Shown one piece after another: positions 27,201 through 36,444 of a DNA stretch of 64,000 nt. The DNA lies in assembly GCF_947495925.1 (NCBI RefSeq), contig NZ_CANMAU010000004.1, positions 62,001 to 126,000 on the forward strand. Direction: 5' to 3'. A model generated the notes under the pieces. It worked only from the letters and a program-made list of their open reading frames with translations. It did no database searches and was not told the origin of the DNA. Each line of letters starts with the position of its first letter. Positions within the stretch are counted from its first letter, which is position 1. The translations under genes and the position numbers were made by a program. Source of the stretch: an uncultured Algibacter sp. (GTDB lineage Bacteria > Bacteroidota > Bacteroidia > Flavobacteriales > Flavobacteriaceae).

Positions 27201-27586
27201 GTAAACTGCGAACCATCATTTCTATAACATGATACCTGACCATCAGGAATTACAGGATTATGAAATTGAGTGATCTGAATGTTTTTGGGATTATCTGGAT
27301 ACTCATAATGTTTTCTATCCCAAGAAATGACTTCGTTTTCAAAAGTCGATTTTACAGCTTTTCCAAAGTAAATAGCCTTTTTAATAGCTTCTTTATTAAT
27401 TGCTGGTAAAACTCCCATTTGTCCTGTACATACCGAGCAAATGTTTTCGTTAGGTGTTTCTATTTCCTGATTGGCACAAGAACAAAATAATTTGGTTTTA
27501 GTATTTAAGCGAACATGGGTTTCTAAACCTATAACTAACTCTAGTTCGTGTTGCTTTAACAGCTCGTTTAATTGTTCCAGTTCCAT
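24245..27586 (-). CDS. gatB-aspS: GatB-AspRS fusion: tRNA amidotransferase subunit B fused to aspartyl-tRNA synthetase
   Basis: One uninterrupted 1113-residue frame. Residues 1-478 are full-length GatB: zinc cysteines C35, C37, C50 and C53, signature LVDFNKAGVPLIEIVTEP, and the YqeY-like tail ending with NQGKAGILVGKV. Residues 479-512 are a low-complexity Q/N/K/E-rich linker. Residues 513-1113 are full-length bacterial AspRS: OB-fold anticodon domain (GWVSSVRDHGELMFIDLRD), class II motif 2 (FRDEDSRGDRQPEFTQLD, 738-755), GAD insertion (about 800-950) and motif 3 (GIAWGVDRLMMIL, 1056-1068). AspRS charges tRNA with Asp; GatCAB amidates Asp-tRNA(Asn) or Glu-tRNA(Gln). His549 in RDHG is the residue type I recall from non-discriminating AspRS. 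The fusion suggests direct handover of Asp-tRNA(Asn). The start overlaps the gatA stop (TAATG). Confidence 0.95.
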   Translation of the reverse strand: MELEQLNELLKQHELELVIGLETHVRLNTKTKLFCSCANQEIETPNENICSVCTGQMGVLPAINKEAIKKAIYFGKAVKSTFENEVISWDRKHYEYPDNPKNIQITQFHNPVIPDGQVSCYRNDGSQFTVNLTQVHIEEDAAKLMHEKKISLVDFNKAGVPLIEIVTEPCIRHIEDASTYAQYIQRIVQNLGISEANLEKGEFKSDVSVSLRKKRDYNLNPRTEIKNLNSFKFMVDALKEEVEKQLSYFLEHKEFRPDQTTVLWDAELKQTKTMRKKEFEADYRFISEPDLPFVSIKEVVESIDVDLSTLPYAVESILIKGGVLPQDAKFFTADSLRSETFVAINNVIKEPSFVAKTLTNNIKAEDYSKIENLSDFIAIFSSFKDNKVTPVLAQHAIKTLLADANFDYETYFKENTISESKIEDAIAQVISENETVANDIKTGNQGKAGILVGKVIAIIGKGASGKIIREGILNALAEDMDQGQKIENTLEQPITNNQQAATKKEEEVLPKIPIIIKDEYRTHVVSEISDENIDENVMLSGWVSSVRDHGELMFIDLRDSSTQVFQVRLSRESFANLDELVKLKPESVITVSGTIVQRKEDDYNAALRTGKIELEATELEILNLSKTLPFEIKRATKTNENVRFQHKYLDHRNDDVRRVIVNRHKVIKFMRDVLDEQDFLEIETPILSAGTDEGAREFIVPTRKQAGSFYTLPQAPQQFKQMLMVSGYEKYFQLARCFRDEDSRGDRQPEFTQLDIEMAYASMQQIIDLNTEMFNGIVKKIYGKKWILRPFEILTFKEAMDDYGCDRPDLRFGLKLKDITEIVKDTTFQVFSKPIDEGGIVKCIKVSAEEQGNKRISKGQIEKLTSLAQSHGLGGLAYIIVNENDLQSPIIKFLGEDIAAGIIKIAEAKVGDIVFFSAADYATANKALDAVRQELGKMLRLINPKELRPAWVVDFPMFEKTDEGRWTFTHNPFSMPAIYDLDKHMNGEEDEIGNIIAQQYDLILNGYEIGGGSVRAHKPEILEATYKNMGYNKEEMMKSVGTMYKAFHYGAPPHGGIAWGVDRLMMILEKKASIREVMAFPKTGTSEDLLFGAPSALSDKKVEEMNVRVIRKT

Positions 27587-28986
27587 TATATGATGTCTTT
27601 TAAGAAGTTAGCAAACTTCAAAACAAGTTCGTCATTATTTTTTGCGGCAGTAAGTTGCAAGCCCGTAGCCGTACCTTGTGGTATAGTTAAAGTTGGTAAT
27701 TGCCCTAAGCTGAAACCTACCGTATATGCATCAGATAAATACATAGCTAAAGGATCTTTTAAACTATCACCAATTTTAGGAGGTGTACTGGGTGTAACAG
27801 GAGATATGATGATGTCAACTTCCTTAAAATCATTCTCGAAATTTTCAGAGATTTGATCTCTTAGATTTAATCCTTTTAAATAGATTTCATCTGAAAATCC
27901 TTGAGATAACACTTGGTTTCCACCAATAATTCTGCGTTTAGTTTCTTCTGAAAAGTTGTCAGAACGTGTTACTGAATAGGTCTCTTTTAAAGTATCTCCT
28001 TCAATACGATTTCCATAATTCGTACCATCTAAACGTGATAAGTTAGACGCCGTTTCAGCCATGGCTAAGGTGTAGTATGTTGAAACTAAGGTGTCAGACT
28101 TAAAGAAATCTAAGGCTTTTACTGCAATACCTTTTGCTTTTATTTTTTCGATGACCGCTAAGAAATCAGATTTCACTTGAGCATCAATAGCTTCACTTTC
28201 AATAAAATTTTTAAAGTACCCTACTGTTTGTATGTTGTCAGAGGTTTGAATGTCGTCTTGAGATATATCCGCGGAAGCGTATGTTGTTTGATCTTTTACA
28301 TCTTGACCACTCATAGTATTTAAAACAATACGTATATCTTCAATAGATTTGGCAATAGGACCAACACAGTCAGTCGATGATGCATAGGCCATTAATCCGA
28401 AGCGCGATATGCGTCCGTAGGTAGGTTTTAAACCATACACATTGTTATATCCTGCAGGTTGACGCACAGAACCACCAGTATCACCACCAATTGAGAAAAT
28501 CGTATAGTCTTTAGCAACATTTACAGCAGAACCTCCACTTGACCCCCCACCAACTAAGTCTGGGTTTATAGCATTTTTAACGGCACCAAAAATGGTGTTT
28601 TCACTGGACGATCCATGACCAAAACTATCGCAATTTTCTTTTACTAAAGGAATAGCTCCAGCATCTAATAATTTTTGAATAGCTGTCGCCGTATATGCAG
28701 ATTTGTAATTTTTAAGCAAATTTGAACTCGCAGTAGTATAAGTGCCTTGCACCATGTATACATCTTTAATACCAAAAGGAATACCTTCCAATAAACCTAT
28801 AGTCTCACCATTAGCAATTTTAGTATCAACTTTTGCAGCTAAATCTAATGCTAAGGTGTCTAATAGAGCGTTTACAGTATTATTAGTATTTTGTTTTAGT
28901 TCTTCTAATTTTTCTTGTACTAATGCTGTGCAAGTAATGTCCTTATTCACCAGTTGTTGATGAATTTTATGTATTTGAGAACTCAT
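27586..28986 (-). CDS. gatA: Asp-tRNA(Asn)/Glu-tRNA(Gln) amidotransferase subunit A
   Basis: A 466-residue amidase-signature enzyme that hydrolyses glutamine and supplies ammonia to GatB. The Ser-cisSer-Lys triad is intact: Lys74 (FGIKD), Ser149 (GGGSSGGSA) and Ser173 (DTGGSVRQPA). GLKPTYGRISR is also canonical. The segment KENCDSFGHGSSSEN departs from the usual KTNMDEFAMGSSTEN, so this is a diverged branch. The stop overlaps the gatB-aspS ATG by one base (TAATG) and gatC ends 2 bp upstream, so the three genes form one coupled operon. Confidence 0.96.
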   Translation of the reverse strand: MSSQIHKIHQQLVNKDITCTALVQEKLEELKQNTNNTVNALLDTLALDLAAKVDTKIANGETIGLLEGIPFGIKDVYMVQGTYTTASSNLLKNYKSAYTATAIQKLLDAGAIPLVKENCDSFGHGSSSENTIFGAVKNAINPDLVGGGSSGGSAVNVAKDYTIFSIGGDTGGSVRQPAGYNNVYGLKPTYGRISRFGLMAYASSTDCVGPIAKSIEDIRIVLNTMSGQDVKDQTTYASADISQDDIQTSDNIQTVGYFKNFIESEAIDAQVKSDFLAVIEKIKAKGIAVKALDFFKSDTLVSTYYTLAMAETASNLSRLDGTNYGNRIEGDTLKETYSVTRSDNFSEETKRRIIGGNQVLSQGFSDEIYLKGLNLRDQISENFENDFKEVDIIISPVTPSTPPKIGDSLKDPLAMYLSDAYTVGFSLGQLPTLTIPQGTATGLQLTAAKNNDELVLKFANFLKDII

Positions 28987-28988
28987 AA

Positions 28989-29258
28989 CTATTCTTCTAT
29001 AACTTTAGAAACAACGAGATAACCATCTTTTTCTTTCGGAAAGTTTTCAATGATAATTTGCTTTTCAGCTGAAGGACTATTAACTACAATATCATCCCTT
29101 AAATTATCTAAAGACACAGCATTATTATGATTATTATTAAAAGAATTATTATTTGAGGTATTAGCGTTTTTAATCACTTCAAATAATTTGTTCACAGTCT
29201 CTGATGGCTGTGCTCCTTTAATACTCGACAATACGTCGACTGTCATAATTTTACTCAT
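28989..29258 (-). CDS. gatC: Atypical GatC (amidotransferase subunit C)
   Basis: An 89-residue protein directly upstream of gatA with 2 bp between them. The C-terminal half matches GatC: LRDDIVVNSPSAEKQ, then ENFPKEKDGYLVVSKVIEE, equivalent to the usual APDKDDYFKVPKVLE ending. The N-terminal half is unusual: the normal LAKLARLEL helix and DFVEKLNEVDTxGVEP segment are not recognisable, and an Asn-rich stretch (NANTSNNNSFNNNHNNA, about 32-48) takes their place. GatC normally wraps around GatA and GatB to stabilise them, so this shortened version may rely on other contacts. ATG 29258 or 29246 (residue 5) could be the start. Confidence 0.75.
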   Translation of the reverse strand: MSKIMTVDVLSSIKGAQPSETVNKLFEVIKNANTSNNNSFNNNHNNAVSLDNLRDDIVVNSPSAEKQIIIENFPKEKDGYLVVSKVIEE

Positions 29259-29452
29259 GTCTTTTTGTTTGATTTATTACTCAAAATTAAGCCTGTAAAA
29301 TTACGAAAGTTTTTATGTAGAATACAGTCTCAGCTCTTTAAAGTTAGATAGGACTTTTTATTGCTTTGAATTCTTTAGTATAACTACGATTTCATTAGTA
29401 AATTCGATATTAAAACCTTTAATAATTCAGAATATTGAAAGCGCTATGAATG

Positions 29453-29484
29453 CAAAAAGTAGTAAAATGACGTTTTACTACTTC
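29453..29484 (-). terminator. Intrinsic terminator of the porin gene
   Basis: AAGTAGTAAAA / TTTTACTACTT forms an 11-bp perfect stem around TGACG, with a short T-tract on the minus strand, 30 bp past the porin stop and upstream of gatC. Confidence 0.75.
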
Positions 29485-29513
29485 TGAAAAAGCTATTAAT
29501 CGAAGAGGTTTTG

Positions 29514-30785
29514 CTATTTGAAGGAAATTTGGTATTGTAAAACAGCCATTCCTTTATAATCTTTTTGTCCTATCGTGGTTGCATCAAAGATGGGTCTGTA
29601 TTGGTATCCTAAACTGATTTTATTATTGTGAGATCCATTTATTAAAAAGTTAGTAGTAAAATCAAAAACAGTCATTTTATCATTAAGCGCATCCCAATCT
29701 GAGTGTTGGATGGCAATATTGGGTTGAATAACGACCGCATGATTAATAAGTTGCGTTTGTTTAAAAGCATAACCAAATTGCATGTACCAAGATGTGCCTG
29801 TACCAATCATTGGAAATGCAACACCTGGGCCATTAAAGTCTGTTCCACTTCCGCCAGTGGTTGGGTTGTTGGCACCTACGTTTCTGATGTAGTTTTCTCC
29901 AAAACCATAGTCGTAATATCCCAAATATGCCGTAATAGCATCATCGTTTGCTAAGGGCAGATTTAAAAATGAGTCAATCGCCCAGTGTTCCATATCATAA
30001 AACGTAGTTTCAGGTAGACTAGCATCACCATCACTCATAGCTTTAGGTTGAAATTGGTAACCTACTCCAATATTAAATACTTTTTTTGTTTGTAAATATG
30101 TGCCCGTTTGGTACGCAGATTTGTTTGATTCATGCTCAAAAAACTGATACTTCACATAGGTTGAGGTTTTGATTCTTGGTTTGTTGTTTGCAAAATTAAC
30201 CTCCCCATTAGGAGCGTTCTTAACCATAAAAGGCCTGTTAAAAGCTAACCTATAATCAAATTGACCTGCTTGTCCTTTAAACCAAAATCCGAATAATCGT
30301 CCTAGGTCATCATTTTTTTCAACTGAATTCAATGTGAATAAAGGAGAATCTAGGCCCATCATGGTTTTACTAGACCTGATATTCCATCTGTTTAAACCTT
30401 GCCATCCGGATTTTCCTAAGCCTACTTCTAAAAATTTGGCAAACGAATATTCAACATATAAATCCAAAACCTCAATCGCAAAGGTTTTATCCTTGAAATT
30501 GTAGTTGTTTCCACCTAAAATGGCGTAGGCGAAAATTTTTGGAGTGACTTGAGAAGACATTGGTATACGTAACCTCCTAAGTGACACATCGGTAAAATTT
30601 GAAACGGGTTCGTTATTAATAAGTGATCCTTCATTTAAATCCGAATATCGAAGCCATATTTGGCCAGTCACGTTCCATTTAAAAGTTGGTTTAAATTCCT
30701 CTTTATTTTGACTCAGTAAAATACATGGAATTATTAAATTCAGAAAAAATAATAATTTTAGTTGTTTTCTTTTTCTATTTTTCAT
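29514..30785 (-). CDS. Outer-membrane porin, phosphate-selective (OprO/OprP-like) family
   Basis: A 423-residue protein with a basic N-terminus and signal peptide (KLLFFLNLIIPCILLSQ), then a beta-barrel: GQIWLRYSDLNEG, SLRRLRIPMSSQVTPKIF, LDLYVEYSFAKFLEVGLGK, alternating strands throughout, and an aromatic C-terminal strand ending in LQYQISFK. The layout fits the phosphate-selective porin O/P family. The true solute is unknown; no phosphate genes are nearby. A perfect -7 box lies 25 nt upstream, and a strong stem-loop lies downstream, so it is monocistronic. Confidence 0.87.
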   Translation of the reverse strand: MKNRKRKQLKLLFFLNLIIPCILLSQNKEEFKPTFKWNVTGQIWLRYSDLNEGSLINNEPVSNFTDVSLRRLRIPMSSQVTPKIFAYAILGGNNYNFKDKTFAIEVLDLYVEYSFAKFLEVGLGKSGWQGLNRWNIRSSKTMMGLDSPLFTLNSVEKNDDLGRLFGFWFKGQAGQFDYRLAFNRPFMVKNAPNGEVNFANNKPRIKTSTYVKYQFFEHESNKSAYQTGTYLQTKKVFNIGVGYQFQPKAMSDGDASLPETTFYDMEHWAIDSFLNLPLANDDAITAYLGYYDYGFGENYIRNVGANNPTTGGSGTDFNGPGVAFPMIGTGTSWYMQFGYAFKQTQLINHAVVIQPNIAIQHSDWDALNDKMTVFDFTTNFLINGSHNNKISLGYQYRPIFDATTIGQKDYKGMAVLQYQISFK

Positions 30786-30810
30786 CTGTAATTAATTCTG
30801 AAATCTAGAA

Positions 30811-30818
30811 CAAAAATA
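30811..30818 (-). promoter_or_regulatory. -7 box TATTTTTG for the porin gene
   Basis: An exact TAnnTTTG on the minus strand, 25 nt before the porin ATG at 30785. Confidence 0.55.
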
Positions 30819-31045
30819 AAGCGAACCGAAACGTCATAAAGTGACATACATCATGTTTAGAGACATTTTTTTTACTGGTATTTACTACAACGTTTGAAGT
30901 CTTCAATTACTTTTTTTATATGAAATTAAAGTTGCAAAAGAAGGCTTTAAGGGATCTTAGTGAATTTTGTGTTTTTAGCATTGATGAAAAATGTTTAAAA
31001 TCGATTTTAAGGTGTTTTTAGAGCGATTTAAGACGTTTTAAGGTA

Positions 31046-31083
31046 ATCAACAAATGTTGATAATTTTATTAATGAGTGGATAA
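31046..31083 (+). promoter_or_regulatory. Palindrome and two DnaA-box-like 9-mers upstream of gyrB
   Basis: A perfect inverted repeat ATCAACA-AA-TGTTGAT spans 31046-31061. TGTTGATAA (31055-31063) and AGTGGATAA (31075-31083) each differ at one position from the DnaA box TGTGGATAA, are in the same orientation and start 20 bp apart. They sit 30-65 bp upstream of the gyrB -7 box. Binding by DnaA or another regulator is inference. Confidence 0.35.
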
Positions 31084-31111
31084 AATGCTTTCTAAAGGAG
31101 CCGAAATTCCG

Positions 31112-31119
31112 TATATTTG
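31112..31119 (+). promoter_or_regulatory. -7 box TATATTTG for gyrB
   Basis: An exact TAnnTTTG 79 nt before the gyrB ATG. The predicted leader of about 70 nt contains a terminator-like hairpin at 31134-31157. Confidence 0.6.
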
Positions 31120-31133
31120 TATGTATTCAAAGG

Positions 31134-31157
31134 GATGCTAAAAGAGCATCTTTTTTT
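31134..31157 (+). terminator. Terminator-like hairpin inside the gyrB leader (possible attenuator)
   Basis: GATGCT / AGCATC forms a 6-bp stem with the loop AAAAG, followed directly by seven T residues. It lies between the gyrB -7 box and its start codon, on the gyrB strand. With no gene upstream on that strand for over 6 kb, it cannot simply terminate a preceding gene. Confidence 0.6.
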
Positions 31158-31183
31158 ATGATATTAAACCAAATTTTAATTAA

Positions 31184-33148
<1,965 letters not shown>

Positions 33149-33164
33149 ATAATTTTAACACTAT

Positions 33165-33203
33165 AAAAAAAAAGCCGCCAATTTATTTGGCGGCTTTTTT
33201 TTT
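33165..33203. terminator. Strong bidirectional terminator after gyrB
   Basis: AAAAAAGCCGCCAA / TTGGCGGCTTTTTT forms a perfect GC-cored stem with a short loop and A- and T-tracts on both sides, between convergent gyrB and the metalloprotease lipoprotein gene. Confidence 0.93.
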
Positions 33204-33209
33204 AACTAA

Positions 33210-33977
33210 TTATTTACCGCCATTAGCTTTAAGGTCGGCCAAACATTGAGCGTCTAGCTGAGGGATATTACTCTTGTTTAATAAGTTGAAACGTCCTCCT
33301 GACACTTCAGATTCCCAATACATTAAACATTCTTGAATATTACAATGATTTGGATTTTCTTCATCTTCATGCTCTGTTTGCATGGGAGATCCTAAATCTG
33401 TTAAACCTAATATATGCCCAAACTCATGGTTAATAACGGTAGATTCTAACGTCGTTCTGTTGGCTTCAAAAGGGCTATCACTTAACCCTTGAATGGTCTC
33501 TTCATAAATAACAAAAGATGTATTCCAATAGGCTGTACCCAAAACCACTTCGTTGCCCTCATCATTATCAGATTTACCATCTATAAATAAAGCCCAAACG
33601 GCAATTTCATCAATCGCATTATAATTTTTTCGCTGTTCTCTTTCAATATCAGCAATTTCTTCAATTGTATAAGTGTCTTTTCCTGGAGAAACTATCGATC
33701 TTTTTTCAACTATTACTCCGGCAGGTTTAAATGTGAGGTCAGTCAAAAATGAAATAAAGTTATCTACGGTTTGTTGCGTGGGTTCGAACCCTTCAACATA
33801 GACCAACTCTATTCTGATACTTGTGAACTTGTCGTCTGAGAGCAAGTCATTTGCTGAACTTCCAGTGCTTTGGCGATTAAGCACTTTATTTATGGCCTGG
33901 ACTTCGTTACTGCTCTCATCATTAGAACACGCATTAAAAAGTATTACCATAGTAAGTATCGCTAATATCTTCTTCAT
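33210..33977 (-). CDS. Predicted zinc metalloprotease lipoprotein
   Basis: A 255-residue protein with a lipoprotein signal (MKKILAILTMVILFNAC, Cys17). The extended zinc motif HEFGHILGLTD (HExxHxxGLxD) lies near residues 189-199, followed by a Cys-containing loop (HCNIQECLMYWES) in which LMYW resembles a Met-turn. This is the metzincin/M10-like pattern seen in flavobacterial membrane metalloproteases. Being lipid-anchored, it probably acts in the periplasm or on the cell surface. No immunity or partner gene is adjacent. Confidence 0.85.
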   Translation of the reverse strand: MKKILAILTMVILFNACSNDESSNEVQAINKVLNRQSTGSSANDLLSDDKFTSIRIELVYVEGFEPTQQTVDNFISFLTDLTFKPAGVIVEKRSIVSPGKDTYTIEEIADIEREQRKNYNAIDEIAVWALFIDGKSDNDEGNEVVLGTAYWNTSFVIYEETIQGLSDSPFEANRTTLESTVINHEFGHILGLTDLGSPMQTEHEDEENPNHCNIQECLMYWESEVSGGRFNLLNKSNIPQLDAQCLADLKANGGK

Positions 33978-34139
33978 TTTTATTTCTTTTTTATAATAAA
34001 CGCCTGAAACGCTAATGTATTATTATTTTTGGTTTAATACCTTATATAGTTTTGTTTTGGTTTAAACTATTTATGCTGTTATAAAAACCGATAAAAGACA
34101 TTTTTAAACGACAAAATACATTATTTGTTGGTTTTTGCA

Positions 34140-34147
34140 TATATTTG
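34140..34147 (+). promoter_or_regulatory. -7 box TATATTTG for the DUF6588 gene
   Basis: An exact TAnnTTTG 20 nt before the ATG at 34168, giving a leader of about 15 nt. Confidence 0.6.
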
Positions 34148-34167
34148 TCCAACCAAATCTATAAAAA

Positions 34168-35187
34168 ATGAAGAAGTTTTTAATCTTACTACTGTGTTCT
34201 CTAGTATGGACATCTAACGCGCAAATAGATAATAGTTTAGATGTTCTTCTTGCTGCTGGTGTAGAAGATACACAAAGATTTGCAAATGATTATTTAAAAC
34301 CAGGTACCAATGGCTTGATGCATAGCATGAATGCTAATTGGTTTAATACGGCTAAGGTTAAACCCTTGGGAGGTTTTGAAATATCTATTATTGGTAATTA
34401 TGGACCAATTAAAGACGAAAAGAAGTCGTTTTTGATGAATACAGAGATATATAATAATGTTGAATTTCTTACAGGTGAGAATTCTCAAAAAGTTTCAACT
34501 GTTTTAGGAGAAAATAATCCAGATGTTGAAGTGCTTCTTACCTATGAAGACCCAATATTTGGTAATCAACAAGTTTCGGTGACTCTACCTTCAGGATTAG
34601 GCGCAGAAAATATTGATTTCATACCTACAGCTGTAATTCAAGGGGCTTTAGGGATAAGTAATGGTTTAGAGGTGAAAGCACGTTTCGTGCCCAATATAAA
34701 TGTTGATGATGTTGATTTTGGATTGTACGGTGGAGCGCTTCAAGCTGAATTTACAAAATGGCTTTCGGATGATATTTATATGCCAGTTGCAATTTCTGGA
34801 TTGATAGCATATACTAAAGTTAATACTACTTTTGATATTACCAACACTTCGGGTATCGCTGGTGAAAATCAACGCGTTGAAAACGATACCAGTACTTGGT
34901 TATTTCAATTAATTGGATCAACAAAGTTGCCTATTATTAATTTTTACGGTGGAATTGGATTTATTTCAGGTACTTCAGATTCTGGTTTAAAAGGAACTTA
35001 TATAGTAACCGATGGTAATATTTCAGCTGATCCTCTTGTTGATCCGTTTTCCGTGTCAAGTAAAGTTTCAGACCTACGAGGGACTTTAGGAACTAAATTG
35101 AAACTAGGTGTTTTTAGACTTAATGCCGAATATCAAATTTCAGATTTTAATGTCTTCTCTGTTGGTATGAACTTTGGATTTAGATAA
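34168..35187 (+). CDS. DUF6588-family outer-membrane protein
   Basis: A 339-residue protein with a signal peptide (MKKFLILLLCSLVWTSNAQ) and a beta-rich body ending with the strand FSVGMNFGFR, typical of outer-membrane barrels. The N-terminal VLLAAGVEDTQRFANDYLKP and GLMHSMNANWFNTAKVKPLG match the flavobacterial DUF6588 family as I recall it. Function unknown. It has its own promoter and terminator and is monocistronic. Confidence 0.85.
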   Translation: MKKFLILLLCSLVWTSNAQIDNSLDVLLAAGVEDTQRFANDYLKPGTNGLMHSMNANWFNTAKVKPLGGFEISIIGNYGPIKDEKKSFLMNTEIYNNVEFLTGENSQKVSTVLGENNPDVEVLLTYEDPIFGNQQVSVTLPSGLGAENIDFIPTAVIQGALGISNGLEVKARFVPNINVDDVDFGLYGGALQAEFTKWLSDDIYMPVAISGLIAYTKVNTTFDITNTSGIAGENQRVENDTSTWLFQLIGSTKLPIINFYGGIGFISGTSDSGLKGTYIVTDGNISADPLVDPFSVSSKVSDLRGTLGTKLKLGVFRLNAEYQISDFNVFSVGMNFGFR

Positions 35188-35249
35188 AATCAAATCTATT
35201 AAGAAAATGATTGATTAGTTTTAGTTAATATTTTTAAGTTTTTGTTTTT

Positions 35250-35282
35250 AAAAGTCCAGGATTTTGTTCTGTACTTTTTTTA
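35250..35282 (+). terminator. Intrinsic terminator of the DUF6588 gene
   Basis: AAAAGTCCAG / CTGTACTTTT forms a 10-position stem with one mismatch and a nine-base loop, then a T-tract, 63 bp after the stop. Confidence 0.7.
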
Positions 35283-35301
35283 TTAAGAGTGTTTTAATTC
35301 G

Positions 35302-35309
35302 TAATTTTG
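35302..35309 (+). promoter_or_regulatory. -7 box TAATTTTG for mdh
   Basis: An exact TAnnTTTG located after the preceding terminator and 137 nt before the mdh ATG, implying a fairly long 5' leader of about 130 nt. Confidence 0.5.
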
Positions 35310-35445
35310 CAGAGCTTGTTTTTGAAAATTAATCTCAGAAAAAGTTCCAAAAATTCATGATTGAAATCATATATATTATGATTTAAAGTTTTGATTTTTG
35401 TGATATAAATTACAAATCAAATTACTAATAATAAAAAATTTAAAA

Positions 35446-36372
35446 ATGAAAGTAACAGTAGTAGGAGCAGGGGCAGTAGGTGCAAGTTGTGCAGAGTATA
35501 TCGCTATTAAGAATTTCGCTTCAGAGGTGGTCTTGTTAGATATTAAAGAAGGATATGCTGAAGGAAAAGCTATGGATTTAATGCAGTGTGCATCATTAAA
35601 CGGTTTTGATACCAAAATAACTGGTATTACTAATGATTATAGTGCAACCGCAGGTAGTGATATTTGTGTGATAACATCTGGTATTCCTCGTAAACCTGGT
35701 ATGACTAGAGAAGAATTAATTGGAATTAATGCTGGTATTGTGAAAACAGTATCTTCTAGTTTAATTGAACATTCTCCAAATACAATTCTTATTGTTGTGA
35801 GTAACCCAATGGATACGATGACTTACTTAGCTCATAAATCTACAGGATTACCTAAAAATAGAATTATTGGTATGGGTGGGGCTTTAGATTCTGCTCGTTT
35901 TAAATATAGATTGGCAGAAGCTTTGGAAGCACCAATTAGTGATGTTGATGGTATGGTAATAGGAGGGCATAGTGACACAGGAATGGTGCCATTAACTAGT
36001 CACGCTACTAGAAATAGTATTAAAGTTTCGGAGTTTTTAGATGAAGACCGCTTAAATCAAGTAAAAGAAGATACGAAAGTAGGGGGAGCAACACTTACAA
36101 AATTGTTAGGAACTTCTGCTTGGTATGCACCAGGAGCTGCAGTAAGTGGTTTAGTTCAGGCTATAGCTTGTGATCAAAAGAAAATGTTTCCATGTTCTAC
36201 TTTGTTAGAGGGTGAGTATGGTTTAAATGACATTTGTATTGGTGTTCCAGTAATTTTAGGAAGAAACGGTATAGAGAAAATAGTTGATATTCCTTTAAGC
36301 GACGCTGAAAAAGCACATATGCAAGCTAGTGCAGAGGGTGTTAAAAAGACTAACGGACTATTAGAATTGTAA
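35446..36372 (+). CDS. mdh: Malate dehydrogenase (LDH-like type)
   Basis: A 308-residue NAD-dependent malate dehydrogenase of the citric acid cycle. It has the N-terminal Rossmann motif GAGAVGAS, the substrate-binding arginine in GIPRKPGMTREEL, VSNPMDTMTYLA, and the catalytic histidine in GGHSDTGMVPL. The GIPRKPGM loop and length place it in the LDH-like MDH group common in Bacteroidota and Chlorobi. It has its own promoter and a strong terminator. Confidence 0.97.
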   Translation: MKVTVVGAGAVGASCAEYIAIKNFASEVVLLDIKEGYAEGKAMDLMQCASLNGFDTKITGITNDYSATAGSDICVITSGIPRKPGMTREELIGINAGIVKTVSSSLIEHSPNTILIVVSNPMDTMTYLAHKSTGLPKNRIIGMGGALDSARFKYRLAEALEAPISDVDGMVIGGHSDTGMVPLTSHATRNSIKVSEFLDEDRLNQVKEDTKVGGATLTKLLGTSAWYAPGAAVSGLVQAIACDQKKMFPCSTLLEGEYGLNDICIGVPVILGRNGIEKIVDIPLSDAEKAHMQASAEGVKKTNGLLEL

Positions 36373-36401
36373 TGTTCAATATCCAAAAATGATAATTATT
36401 T

Positions 36402-36432
36402 AAAGACTGTAGCAATACAGTCTTTATTTTTT
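36402..36432 (+). terminator. Intrinsic terminator of mdh
   Basis: AAAGACTGTA / TACAGTCTTT forms a perfect 10-bp stem capped by a GCAA tetraloop, then a T-rich tract. The T-tract runs straight into the -7 box of the next gene at 36433. Confidence 0.9.
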
Positions 36433-36440
36433 TATATTTG
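36433..36440 (+). promoter_or_regulatory. -7 box TATATTTG, 4 nt before the next ATG
   Basis: An exact TAnnTTTG followed by GCGC and the ATG at 36445. No later in-frame Met exists in the protein, so the start cannot be moved; the mRNA is probably leaderless. Confidence 0.6.
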
Positions 36441-36444
36441 GCGC

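Noticed and set aside
30830-30845. GTCA-TAAAG-TGAC as a Crp/Fnr-type operator
   Set aside because: The arms are only 4 bp and do not fit TGTGA-N6-TCACA or TTGAT-N4-ATCAA.
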